The notes beneath the pieces were generated by a model that did not search any database, was not told the origin of the DNA, and saw only the letters and a list, made by a program, of their open reading frames with translations. Of a DNA stretch of 64,000 bases, positions 11,854 to 22,193 are shown one piece after another; positions within the stretch are counted from its first letter, which is position 1; every line of letters starts with the position of its first letter. This DNA comes from Sorex araneus (taxonomy: Eukaryota > Chordata > Mammalia > Eulipotyphla > Soricidae). The DNA is taken from NCBI RefSeq assembly GCF_027595985.1, contig NC_073306.1:158708836-158772835 (forward strand). Reading direction: 5' to 3'. A program made the translations under genes and the position numbers.

Positions 11854-12029
11854 TTTTTTTTCCCTTTTGGGTCAGACCCGGCGATGCACAGGGGTTACTC
11901 CTGGCTCTGTACTCAGGTATTAACCCCTGGCGGTGCTCAGGGGACCATATGGGATGCTGGGAATCGAACCCGGGTCAGCCGCGTGCAAGGCAAACGCCCT
12001 ACCCGCTGTGCTATTGCTCCAGCCCCCCC
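11854..12029 (-). mobile_element. SINE A copy with TSD
   Basis: Young-looking reverse-complement SINE A with poly(T) at the left, an intact complement of the B box (GGAATCGAACC) and head, ending CTATTGCTCCAGCCCC. The TSD is CATTACTGTCTTT (11841-11853) against CATTGCTGTCTTT (12030-12042), 12 of 13. Confidence 0.95.
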
Positions 12030-12104
12030 CATTGCTGTCTTTCGTTAATTTAAGTTCTCTGCTTTCACAATTTTGATAGTTATTCTACTGAATTTAGAAA
12101 AATT

Positions 12105-12506
12105 CACTGTATAACTGTATCTGTTATCTTGTTATTCATCAATTTGCTTGAGCGGGCACCAGTAATGTCTTTGTTTGTCCCTGTCATGTACTAGTGTAGC
12201 CCAATGGTGTCTGCTTGCTCCAGGAACATGAAGAGCACATTGTTGTTACTGTTTTTGGCATATTAAATACATCATGAGTAGCTTGCCAGGCTCTGCCATG
12301 AGGGAAAAATAAAATAAAATTTAAATTTAAATAAAGAGATCCAGGAAAAATTGTCTCACTCTCTTCCAGAAGCTTTCTTTTATAGTTTCTGGATCTTGGC
12401 TGTTGATGAGATTACATAGGGTGTGGAGGAGGGGGGAGTTTGTGGTGTCACTTCCAAGTTACTGGAAAGCTGGGGATCTGGGTGGAGGAGACACTGGGGC
12501 TCCTCC
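12105..12506 (-). mobile_element. family C retroposon (poly(A)-less) with TSD
   Basis: On the minus strand the 5' half starts near GGAGGAGCCCCAGTGTCTCC and carries AATCTCATCAACAGCCAAGA. An A/T-rich patch follows, then a 3' half that matches SINE B (GAGCCTGGCAAGCTACTCAT, CCAAAAACAGTAACAACAAT). An extra segment of about 70 bp precedes the conserved GACATTACTGGTGCCCGCTC and a tail of ACAGATACAGTTATACAGTG type. It is flanked by the exact 11-bp TSD TTAGAAAAATT at 12094-12104 and 12507-12517. There is no tRNA-like head and no poly(A). I do not recognise it as a named family. Confidence 0.82.
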
Positions 12507-13233
12507 TTAGAAAAATTAGTATCTAGATATTTATTCTCCTGAATTAGCTTTTTATTCTCATATTCACTGCATGCTTACATACCTTTTGATATTTTCTCAC
12601 ATATTTTTATGTCTTCCCTCTTTTCAAAATTGCTTTTTTTGTCTCACCACATTTGATTTTGAAAATTGCTATTTATCAATTTTAAAAATTACTTATTCTT
12701 CAATCATGTCAGGTCCACTAATGAACTCGTTAAAATTTTTTCTTCATTTTTGTTACAGTGCTTTTGATTATTTCTTAGGGCTTCCATCCTTCCATCCTTC
12801 CATGTATTCATCTATTCTTTCTGTTTTCTACTTTTTTTAATCTTATACATTGATATATTAACTATAACCATTTTATATCCCTTGATTGGTCATTGTTAAG
12901 GCTATGTTCTAGCTAAGTCTGATATTCACGGTGATTTCATCTCTTCAGAATGTTTTCATTTGAGCTGTTTTGTCTTTAGACATATCTGATTATTATTATT
13001 TTTTACTGAATGCTATGCAAAATATATCAACTAAAACAGATTGAGAAACTTACCTTTAATAGGTACATAATTAGTCTCTCTAGGACTTGAACTCTGCCTT
13101 TTTCTGAATATATAGAGACTAGAGACAAATTATTCTAGTGTCCTTGTTTTAGCTGTAAATATATACTATTCTAAGAAAATCCAGAGAGACAAAAGTACTC
13201 TGTAATATTCTCATTAAATAATCTCAGATTTTT

Positions 13234-13404
13234 TTTTTTTGCTTTTTGGGTCACACCCGGCAATGCACAGGGGTTACTCCTGGCTTTACACTCAGGAATT
13301 ACTCCCGACAGTGCTCAGGGGACTATATGGGATGCTGGGAATCGAACCCGGGTCGGCCACATGCAAGGCAAATGCCCTACCCACTGTGCTATTGCTTCGG
13401 CCCC
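13234..13404 (-). mobile_element. SINE A copy with perfect 17-bp TSD
   Basis: Reverse-complement SINE A with poly(T), GCTTTTTGGGTCACACCCGG and an intact B-box complement (GGAATCGAACCCGGG). It is flanked by AATAATCTCAGATTTTT at 13217-13233 and 13405-13421, an exact 17-bp duplication, indicating a recent insertion. Confidence 0.97.
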
Positions 13405-13489
13405 AATAATCTCAGATTTTTAACACTCCTTTTTCCTATGCTTTTTCCTACGTGTTTCCTCTTACCTGAAAGCTTTTCTACCACCAATT

Positions 13490-13663
13490 TTCTTTTTTGG
13501 TTTTTACATCCCAATGTGCTCGGGGCTTGCTCCAAGCTCTGTGCTCAGGAATAACTCCTGGTGTGGCCTGTGGAACTATATGAAATGATAGGGATGGAAC
13601 CCGGGTTTGCTGTGTTCAAGGGAAGAGCCCTACCCACTGTAACTATCCACTGTTCCAGTCCCT
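13490..13663 (-). mobile_element. older SINE A copy
   Basis: Diverged reverse-complement SINE A (TGCTCGGGGCTTGCTCCAAG, CTCAGGAATAACTCCTGGTG, GGAACCCGGGTTTGC), ending CTGTTCCAGTCCC. No clear TSD. Confidence 0.85.
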
Positions 13664-14650
13664 ACCATCTTAATCTTGTTTTCCTTTTCCGTAGCTGCAG
13701 TATTCCCAATTCATCTTCTTAAAAGAAGAAAAGAGAGACAGGGTAGGAGAAATGTCATTTTCATCTGTTGGAATTCAAGTTGTAATTATGGAAATTTTTT
13801 TCTAAATTGTCAGGCTTTATACAGAGAATATTTGGGTAGCATTTCGTAAGGATTATTCATTCCTTCCCTTATTAGATGCATTGTGTTATTTTTCCTTTAT
13901 CTTCATTTAAAAAAAGTTGATGTTTCTGAAGGTAAAAACCCAGTGAATTGTGGTCTGATTCTCACCAATAAGGCTGTGGCCACTAATTATTTCACAGTAT
14001 CATGCTAATTCACATCAACTACAATCTGTTTACCAAAATTTTCACAGACATGTTCCTGCCACTTTATTTCTACTTACTTTCCATTTCTATTCCAGGAAAG
14101 TAGAACAAGGTTGTATACTTCCCTGAATACCTCTTTATGTAGAGATTTCAAGATGTGGATTAGTGGCTCCACCATGATTATGGTTTGCTGGCTTCACCAT
14201 GTTGGTGCTCATTTTTTGATTGACTCAAGAAAAACTGCTTTGATTTTTAGGTGGCTCAGCATTTTCTTCTTGTAAGGCTAGTGGTGGTAACATTCAATCA
14301 CTTTATATGTCAGAACTGAAGTCAGCAGTCTAGATTTTTGAAATAATTTCATTTTTCACATATAATTTATGTTAGGCATTCAAATTTGAATTTCTGAATG
14401 ACTGTGTCATAGAAATCACCCTTTACCTACCTCTTACACAACCTTCTGTGTGTGCTTCATTATTGAATGGTGTTTTATCCCCACTAAGGTACCTGGAAAG
14501 TTTTTTAATGTTTTTCATATTTCTTAAATACTATGTGAATAATATTGACTCATTTCTACATACTAGAGATTATAGATAGAAAATCTTATTTTATTATAAC
14601 TAAAAATTATAGCAAAGTGTTCAACTATAACTCTAGCAGAAGCTTTACTT

Positions 14651-15324
14651 TTAAAGAACAGTAGTTTTAAAATCTGAAGCTCCTCGCTTCTGCTTTTTAT
14701 TCTTTCCATCACCACTTTTAACTCTTTTTTTGTGGTGCTTTATGGATTCTGTAATTGAAAATTTAAAGTCTGGGCTAATGAATGTATCAGAGAATGGAAC
14801 AAAGTGCAGCCTCGCACTTCTTGACACTAAATGTTTAATCCCTGTTTCTTGAGAGACTTCAGAAAACTCTAGTAATTGAGGAAGCAAAAATATCTAACCC
14901 TGGAGTACCACTTTTTATGAATACTGTGTGGTTAACAGCACACAGGGGATCTTTTAAAAACAGAGCATTGATGTTCAGTAACTTTACCCTTTGACAAATG
15001 ATTGTTTTTCTGTATACAATACACACTACAAAACTTTTACTGCTGTTACACAGAAGAGTGATAAAATGAGATGCATCTTTTTACCCCTATATTTATATAC
15101 TCTATTTACCTCTATGACAAAGACTTATGTTTACCTGATAGAGGTACAAAAAACTCCTCTGAAGACCTGTGCAGAATTGATGGAATTAGCAACGAGCCAA
15201 ACTCAGGAACACCTTTTGGTTTCACAGTGAATGACCTAAGCTTTGTCTTGGCAGTCTTGTCTTCTCTTTCATAATCTAGTGACACAAAATCTAGAGACCT
15301 ATGCATTCTCCATGATAGTTCACA
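14651..15324 (-). CDS. candidate last two exons of an unrecognised gene
   Basis: Two open blocks on the minus strand fit one spliced structure. Exon 1 is 15324-15135 (190 bp), preceded by TTCTTTTCAAG as an acceptor and ending CTATCAG before a GTAAAC donor (phase 1). The 266-bp intron (15134-14869) ends with a pyrimidine-rich acceptor, TTTTTGCTTCCTCAATTACTAG. Exon 2 is 14868 to the TAA at 14653-14651. The split codon G|AG restores one frame of about 135 residues. It reads FVSLDYEREDK, VKPKGVPEFGSLLIPS and FSEVSQETG, then a basic tail KHHKKRVKSGDGKNKKQKRG, and ends TTVL. No domain, signal peptide or membrane segment is seen. I do not recognise the protein. The start exon is not in view, and upstream exons would lie above 15324. 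It could instead be a decayed gene copy, but no lesion is visible. Confidence 0.5.
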
Positions 15325-16580
15325 CTTGAAAAGAATTGTCAAACAAGTCCTTCTTTCAATTAAAAAATAATGTACTGATGTATCATTGTTTGAAACTGAA
15401 CAAACATTAATGTCTTAAGACTATAAAGTTATTATTCCACATTTACTACAAGAGTGTTAAAAATCCTTTTCTACTGGTCTTAAGCCCCTTCTTACCTATC
15501 AATATCTTAGAAAAATTACAGAAATAATACAAATATGAAGGAAATGTTCACATTTTATTATTTATGGGTTATTTTTCATCTTACTTGCATAGAATCCAAA
15601 ACTTTTGAACTTCTCTTCTACCTCTCCCCCATGCCATTACTACAAGTCCAAAGAGAAATTTTCCAGATGTAATATTATATAGAAATAACAATACACTCCA
15701 TTAATTACTATCTCTAAGGAAGAAGCATGTGACAGATCTTACAGAATCAGCTCAAAAGACAGAAAATCCAGAGCATTCATTATATGTATTTTCCTGACAC
15801 AGCACATTAAAATCTGGAGAGAAAAATAAAAGACTATCTTACATTAAAGTCAGCAAAAAAGAAAACAAAACAGTTCTCCTATTTGCACACCTCTGGACAT
15901 TTGGAAGATTATGCATTATGCTACAAATATTGTTTTCAAAGATTCTACATGGTTTAGCGCATAGAACATGGAATTAACAATTAAAATAAAGTAAAATCTG
16001 TTATTTATTATTGCCTATGTGGAACTCTAAGAGGTTTATGACCTCTCTGTTGCTCATACATAAATGAATACTTACCTTTGAAGGTTGTAGTTAAGAGTTT
16101 TATGAGATAGTGAAAGTAAACACCTAGAAAGAGTTAACATCACCCCCCCCCCCGCAAAATAAAGAAATTAGCAAATGTTTATTTCCTGTTGCTTTGCAAT
16201 TATTCTTTAAGCAAATGTGATCTAAAATATATCCACTAGGGCTTAATTACTTTAGCCACTGGTAACCTGAAAAAATAAGTCTTTGTAAGTAAATCAACTC
16301 TTTCATTTGCTTACCAATCTTTATGTTTCATCTGGTAATGCATTCTCTTTCTTCTTTAGGTTTTTCTCCTAATTATCTTGTAATAAGTTTTAAAATAAAT
16401 TTGTTATCTTCAATAACCTGTATTCTAGGTACATTGAATAAGTCAACTCTAGTCCAATCAAAGAACACCACTTCCTTATCAAAACAATTGAACTAAAGAA
16501 TTGATTAATTGAAATAACTAGTGATTGAAAATAAACAAAAAAAGTCATAATCTTTCTCAGGGCCTCTAAAATGGCTCTAT
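15325..16580. other. unique DNA, no exon recognised
   Basis: Searched by eye on the minus strand for upstream exons of the 14.65-15.32 kb candidate; none was convincing. A C-tract lies at 16143-16153. Confidence 0.5.
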
Positions 16581-16597
16581 AGAAAGACAGGAACTCT

Positions 16598-16802
16598 AGG
16601 GGCTGGAGCGACAGTGGATAGGGCGTTTGCCTGGCACGCAGCAGACCCGGGTTCAATTCCTGGCATCCCGTAGGGTCCCGGAGTACCGCCAGGAGAAATT
16701 CCTGAGTGCAGAGCCAGGAGTCACCCCTGAGCATCGCCAGATGTGATCCAAAAAGAAAAAATAATAAAATTTAAAAAACAAAAAAAGGTGAAGCATTTCT
16801 TT
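16598..16802 (+). mobile_element. SINE A, first half of a two-SINE unit
   Basis: GGGGCTGGAGCGACAGTGG head, B box GGTTCAATTCC, full body, then an A-rich tail ending in the non-SINE spacer GGTGAAGCATTTCTTT. The left TSD is AGAAAGACAGGAACTCT (16581-16597). The matching right copy lies only after the second SINE, at 16983-16999, so both SINEs share one TSD. Confidence 0.9.
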
Positions 16803-16982
16803 GGGGCTGGAGCGATAGCACAGCGGGTAGGGGCATTTGCCTTGCACGCAGCCAACCCGGGTTTGAATCCCAGCATCCCATATGGTTCCCTGAGCACTGC
16901 CAGGGGTAATTCCTGAGTGCAGAGCCAGGAGTAACCCCTGTGCATCGCCGGATGTGACCCCAAAAAAAAAACAAAACAAAAA
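16803..16982 (+). mobile_element. SINE A, second half of the two-SINE unit
   Basis: Complete SINE A with A box TAGCACAGCGG and a B box with one change (GGTTTGAATCC), ending in an A-rich tail with CAAAACAAAA. It has no TSD of its own. The TSD AGAAAGACAG(G/C)AACTCT encloses this and the preceding SINE together. Confidence 0.92.
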
Positions 16983-17008
16983 AGAAAGACAGCAACTCTT
17001 TCCTATCA

Positions 17009-17185
17009 GGGCAGGAGAGATAGTCCAGTGGGCAGTGCGCTTGTTTTGTGAAACCTGAGTCTGATTCCTTCGCAGTGGAGCACCACTAACAGTGACCCCT
17101 GTACATATAGCCAGAAGGATGTACTGTGAGTACTGTGAGGTACGGCTCCAATCTCCAGTCCCCCGCCCCCATAATAAAATAAATT
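17009..17185 (+). mobile_element. old SINE A copy
   Basis: GGGCAGGAGAGATAGTCCAG head, degenerate B box, ending in AATAAAATAAATT. It is diverged from the young consensus over its whole length. Confidence 0.75.
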
Positions 17186-17208
17186 ATTTCATATCTCAAT
17201 AAATATGC

Positions 17209-17400
17209 ATCACTTCTTGGCCTTTGGCTAAGATCAAGCGCAGTATCTGTTTTTATCAGTTTAATAATTAATATATCATGTATCCATGGACAATGTATTA
17301 AATGGATTTTTGGAGCAGGAAGTTGGAATAGAAGCTTGCTTCATCCACTCCACTCATCAACCTGGCATTTCAGTACTTCTAGGAATGGTGCACCTCCCTC
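17209..17400 (+). pseudogene. RNU2 pseudogene: U2 snRNA retropseudogene
   Basis: A full-length match to U2 spliceosomal RNA: 5' end ATCACTTCTTGGCC, then TGGCTAAGATCAAG, TTTATCAGTTTAAT, the Sm-site region AAATGGATTTTTGGAGCAGG, and the 3' end GTGCACCTCCCTC. The length of 192 bp agrees with the usual 188-191 nt. The branch-point-recognition sequence is changed from GTAGTA to GCAGTA (17240-17245), and many other substitutions are present. It ends in an A-rich tail and is flanked by the 8-bp TSD AAATATGC (17201-17208, 17422-17429). No snRNA promoter elements are seen upstream, where an old SINE lies instead. It is a non-functional retrocopy. Confidence 0.97.
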
Positions 17401-17506
17401 AATTAAAAAAAAAGAAAAAAGAAATATGCAATGGGAACCAGGCATAACATATTTCCTTGCTTAAGGCAAAACTAAATTACATAACAAAGGAATGAGTTAA
17501 CATTGT

Positions 17507-17617
17507 TTCTGGTTTGTGGGCCATACATAGTGGTGATCAGGGCTTACTCTTGGCAGTGACTCATGTTGCTCATGTGCAAACCAAGAACCTTACCTGCTGT
17601 ACTACTGCTGTAGGCCT
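17507..17617 (-). mobile_element. old SINE A fragment
   Basis: Reverse-complement SINE A pieces (GATCAGGGCTTACTCTTGGC, ACCTGCTGTACTACTGCTG) in a shortened, diverged copy. Confidence 0.65.
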
Positions 17618-17649
17618 TCTTACTTCATTATTACTTGGTAACAAGGCAT

Positions 17650-18318
17650 TCCTTTGCAGCACTGTTCACAAGCCAGAATCTGGAAACCACCCAAGTGCCC
17701 TAGAACAGATGACTGGTTAAAGAAACTTTGGTACATCTACACAATGGAATACTGTGCATCTGTTAGGAAAGATGAAGTCATGAAATTTGCTTAGAAGTGG
17801 ATGGTCTGGAGAATATCATGCTAAGTGAAATGAGTCAGAAAGAGAGGGACAGACATAAAATGACTGCACTCATTTATGGAAATAAAATATCATAATATGA
17901 GACTGATGCCCAAGAACAATAGAAACAAGGACCAGGAAGATTTCTCCATGGTTGGAAGCCTGCCTCATGAGCTGGGGATGAAGGCAACAGGGATAGAGAA
18001 GGAAACGCTAAATCAATGATGGTTGGAGTGGTGCTCATGATGGGAAATGTGTGCTGAAAGTAGATAAAGGACTAAACATAATAGCCTCTCACTATTGTTA
18101 TGCAAACCATAATGCCCATAAGTAGAGAGAGTAAGAGGGAAATTATCTGCCATAGAAGCCGGGGGAGGGGTGGGATGAAGGGAAAGGGATACTGGGGACA
18201 TTTGTAGTGAAAAATGTAATGTACACTGGTGGAGAGCCAGGTGTGTGATCATTGTATGACTGAAGCACAAACATGAAAGTTTTGTAACTGTAGCTCACAG
18301 TGATTCAATAAAAAAAAA
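17650..18318 (+). mobile_element. 5'-truncated L1: ORF2 C-terminus plus 3' UTR
   Basis: Aligns with the end of the L1 at 26.7-27.4 kb: AGCACTGTTCACAAGCCAGA, GAAACTTTGGTACATCTACA, TGCTAAGTGAAATGAGTCAG, then a G-rich 3' UTR patch near 18160-18185 and the end GTGATTCAATAAAAAAAA. ORF2 is broken (for example TTTGCTTAG near 17790). It is older than the 21.7-27.4 kb copy, judging by divergence. Confidence 0.9.
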
Positions 18319-19040
18319 GAAGAAAATTAGACTAATTGTCACCTCACCCTGGAAGAATGTCATACTTTGGTCATGCTGGATGTAGTTTTAAAAGCTGAAA
18401 CTGTTGATAGAATCCCAGAGTTGAAATTGGTGAGATAAAAAGTTCCAAAAGTGTTAAAAATCAATTTTATGTAAAAATTGTTATATCTCATCACAGGGTT
18501 GTTAAGTCCTTGCCTTAGAATTTATTAAGCTGGTTGTTGCTAATTGAGCCTTTTGTGTTGTTCTCTTTGTTTGTTGAGTTTAGTTTGTTTCCATGTTACT
18601 TTCCCATTTAATTGGGTGTGCTCCTGCTGGAATTTCAGAATTGAGAAATTAAGTGGTGTTGCACAGTCCAGAGACTTCGAGATCTATGGTCTGAGACATT
18701 AGTGAAGCCATGAGGTTGAGCCCTTAGCATGACTGTAGCAGTGGGGTGTTGGTGCAACTACCAGGGTTTTGACAGGATGGGAACTTGGTTCACCTACCTC
18801 CAGAGGGCACCCCAGAGTCTTCAGCTGATGGGACTGATATGTCCAGTGTTTTATTTGCAGTGTGCAAGTCAAGATTAGGTAGAGTAGGGTAGGCAGGTGA
18901 GTAAGGGTAGGTAGGTGAGTCAATATGGCCAGAGGCTGTGGGAGATGGGCCTCAATCTGGATTTGGGGTCAATTTTTTCCCTTAGAACTCAGTAACTATT
19001 CCTATGTGAATGCTGACCACTTTATAATGATTTGAAGGTT
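18319..19040. other. unannotated DNA
   Basis: Moderately GC-richer at 18640-18960. No recognised repeat or exon; the open frames here are short and lack splice context. Confidence 0.45.
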
Positions 19041-19287
19041 AGAACAGCAGGTAGGACGTTTGCCTTGCATGCGGCTGACCCAGGTTCGATCCGTCTGTCC
19101 CTCTCAGAGAGCCCAGCAAGCTACCGGGAGTATCCCGCCCACATAGCAGAGCCTGGCAAGCTACCAGTAGCTCATTCAATATGCCAAAAACAGTAACAAC
19201 TAGTCTCACAAGGGAGACGTTACTGGTGCCCACTTGAGCAAATTGATGAACAAGAGCAACGGGATGACAGTGACAGTGACAGTGACT
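19041..19287 (+). mobile_element. SINE B copy
   Basis: Head with AGCAGGTAGGACGTTTGCCT and B box GGTTCGATCC, body AGAGAGCCCAGCAAGCTACC and CCAAAAACAGTAACAAC, and a tail of three GACAGT units near 19264-19283. There is no poly(A) and no clear TSD. Confidence 0.92.
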
Positions 19288-19729
19288 CCATGCTATCATC
19301 ATTAGTCCCCCAAAGTTAAAGGAGTTAAAAGGAAAATTTTTTACCTTCTAATACCCAGTACTTTTTCTTGGTAATGAGTACATCCTAGTTTAGGAACACT
19401 TGTATTGCATATTTTCACTAGTGCTTTTGATTTTAATTTGGTTCTTTTTTCTCAACAGTCTGTACTTGTGCCACACATTATCTAAATTTTCTGAATTTTC
19501 ATCTCTATGTGTCCTTATGGTTATTTTTGATTGCTGTGGTTGGGATTTGGTGGTTTAAAGTGAGCCATGGCAATTTTTAAATTTTTAACCTCCTTCTTAG
19601 TATCATCTTTAAAAAAAAAGAAATAAAAAACACTTTCTCCCCTATCCCTTCTTCTAAAGTAATCACACACAAAATTTCTTTCTAGGATAATATTGATACC
19701 ATGATTTTAAAAAATGCTTATCTATAAAT
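19288..19729. other. unannotated AT-rich DNA
   Basis: T-rich on the + strand; no repeat family, exon or RNA gene recognised. Confidence 0.45.
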
Positions 19730-19738
19730 AAATGATTT

Positions 19739-21562
19739 GTAAGAGATTCTTCCAAATCCCATGCAACACTAAGTCATCCAGGGCACCGCAGAGGGGGAAC
19801 AGGTTAACTCAGTGCTTACTCAAACAGAGTACCAGTAACCAAAAACTTCCACACTCCACAATGGCTGCTGTGCTCCCAGCCGAACTCACTGCTTGGATGA
19901 GCCTGACCCAGAAATTAATCTGTTGAAAAGCTCAGAAATGTGGGGTTTGTGACTGAAATCTCCAGGCTTTCACAGAGTTAGGGATGGGTGACATTCCCTT
20001 ATCCCTCTATTTCTGGAATTCCCAACAGCCACTGCCATTAACCACCTTTGGCGCAAAGTAAACTCATTTGCTGGTATGATTCAGAAACTCATAAACAAAT
20101 CTTGAAAGAGACCAACAAGTTGCAGAGATTCTCCTGGACCCTATACAAGACTGAGTCATTCAGAGCAAGCTGTAGGGGTTGCATGAGCCCAGGACACACA
20201 CAAACAGAGCCCTAACAGCCCCAAATCTTCACACTCCACAATTGGGGCCATGCTCCTGGTCAGATTCCACTGTTCAGGATAAGCTTCACCCAGAAAGTTA
20301 TCTGCTAAATAATCATGTATGTGAGCTTTGTGACTGAAATCTCCAGGCTTTCAAGGAGTCAGGGATGGGCTACCTCCCCACATCTCCCTATACTTCTGGA
20401 AGACCAGGCGGCCATACACATGCCCTAAAGCTGCCACCCTGTTAAAAATTTAACCTCAATTGTATCCAAAATTTTGGATTTCCTGGATGTCTTGAATGTA
20501 ATCATATAACATCTTAAACTCTACAACACTGATCATTTATATTTTGATTAAAAAAATATAAACACAGATGGTTACTGTAACAACACTCCAGTAATCTCTA
20601 TACAAGGACTTAATGGCTCCATGGTGAGTTACAACAGTCCCCACTAACTTTCTCCTAAGGAAATATTATTTGATCATTCTATTAGCAAATTACTGAGAAA
20701 ATAGCAATGTAAAATAAATTATTAAGGGCCTGCTATGAGGACAGACATAAGAGAAAAATGGAGGCAATGTAGGGGGGAAGGTGTAATGGTGGTGGGACTG
20801 ATGCTGGAGTATTGAAAGCTTGTAACAAATTATCATGAACAACTTTTTTTTCTTTATTTATTTTTAATTAGTGAATCACCATGAGGGTACAATTACAGAT
20901 TTACTCATCTTTGTGCTCTTGTTTCCCTCATACAAAGTTTGAGAACCCATCCCTTCACCAGTGCCCATTCTCCACCACCAGTACACCCAGTATCCCTCCT
21001 ACCCTCACCAATCCCATCTCCCCATACCCCGCCCCGCCACTGTGGCAGGGTATTCCCTTTTGTTCTCTCTCTCTAATTAGATGTTGTGGTTCACAATAAA
21101 GGTGTTGAGTGGCCACTGTGTTCAGTCTCTAGCCCACATTCAGCACGCATCACCCTTCCCCCGCATGGCCTCAGACCGCATTGTACTTGGTGATCCCTTC
21201 TCTGAGTTGCCCTCTCCCCAGAATATGAGGCCAGCTTCCAAGCCATGGAGTCAGCCTACTGGTACGTTTTTCTACTATTCTTGGGTGTTAGTCTCCTACT
21301 CTGTTATTCTATATTCCACAGATGAGTGCAGTCTTTCTATGTCTGTCTCTCTCTTTTTGACTCATTTCACTTAGCATGATACTTTCCATGCTGATACACT
21401 TATATGCAAAATTCGTGACCTCATTTTTTCTAACAGCTGCATAGTATTCCATTGTATAGATGTACCAAAGTTTCTTCAACCAACATGAACAACTTTTTAA
21501 AACATAGTGTTTATATAAATTGTAAGGGGAAAAATAAATTGAAAACAGGAAAAACAATTAAA
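19739..21562 (+). mobile_element. composite retroposon, 381-bp 5' units, split by an L1
   Basis: Two diverged copies of a unit of about 381 bp occupy roughly 19742-20440. Shared blocks are CACACTCCACAAT, GTGACTGAAATCTCCAGGCT (19949 and 20330) and GTCAGGGATGGGCTAC. A middle part follows to 20740, then GGTGTAATGGTGGTGGGACT, a 3'-end motif shared with the 81-bp insertion at 51806. An antisense L1 (20849-21483) interrupts the tail. A weak AT-rich 9-bp TSD, AAATGATTT (19730-19738, 21563-21571), fits. No coding capacity. The outer limits are uncertain. Confidence 0.5.
20849..21483 (-). mobile_element. 5'-truncated L1 3' end, antisense, with 15-bp TSD
   Basis: Reverse complement of the last 630 bp of the same L1 subfamily as the 21.7-27.4 kb element: it opens with poly(T), has TGAATCACCATGAGGG, the C-rich complement of the G-rich 3' UTR tract, and ends in ORF2 C-terminus at CCAAAGTTTCTTCAACC. 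It is flanked by the exact 15-bp TSD CATGAACAACTTTTT at 20834-20848 and 21484-21498. Its high similarity to the neighbouring L1 suggests a recent insertion. Confidence 0.96.
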
Positions 21563-21683
21563 AAATGATTTATTTATTTAAACTTTGGTATTAAGGGAAC
21601 CACCACAATTCTGTTAAATGTTTATTTTATTTTTAAAAGACATGGTATTTATATTAATTTTGATATTAAATTAAGTTACACCG

Positions 21684-21830
21684 GTTCCCAAGCAGCCGCC
21701 CGGACATTGGACGTCCAGGAGCCGCCCCGCCCCCTGTCCTGCGACTCCCGCCAGGAAGAAACTGGGGGCGTGGCCTGTATCTCAGGGGGGTGTTCTCAAA
21801 AGGGGCGTGGCCTGCTGCCAGCCACAGTTA
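21684..21830 (+). promoter_or_regulatory. L1 5' UTR GC-rich promoter-like segment
   Basis: A sharply GC- and CpG-rich block in AT-rich surroundings at the 5' end of the L1. It holds a palindromic CRE-like GACGTC (21710-21715) and a duplicated GGGGCGTGGCCTG (21765-21777 and 21802-21814) resembling KLF/Sp1 sites. Position fits the internal promoter known for L1; activity is inferred. Confidence 0.6.
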
Positions 21831-22193
21831 TTATTTTTTTACCTTAGCACAATATAGTCTTTTTCTTTGAAAATCACTTTAGCCATCTCAATCACTTATG
21901 CAAAATAACCCATTAGCTTACTTTAACTTTAGAAAAACTATCAGTGAATAAGAGAAGCTTAGCAAAACCTTCGTAAAGAGAACTTAGCCGTAAGCCTTTA
22001 TTAGAGCCCCCACATCAATCAGGAAGAGCTCCTGAGTATAAGGAAGAACTCTAGAATAGGAACAAGGCTGCCATCAACAATAGCACAACCAGAGCCCCTC
22101 CTTCCCACAGCAAGAGGGAATAGGAATAGACAATTACAAAGTTCCAACTCTATACTTCCATAGCAATATGAAGAAGTAGCGAAAATTTTCGCC

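Larger units (their letters stand above)
12560..14300 (-). mobile_element. possible continuation of ancient antisense L1/HAL1
   Basis: Between the SINEs the + strand is T-rich and reads like antisense old L1 5' sequence (for example near 12880-13000 and 13905-14180). The match is only impressionistic and no specific motif proves it. It is otherwise unannotated DNA. Confidence 0.3.

Noticed and set aside
16390-16995. Minus-strand frames of 74-114 codons rich in Trp, Cys and Gly
   Set aside because: These are translations of SINE A in antisense. The same peptide-like words recur at every SINE A copy.
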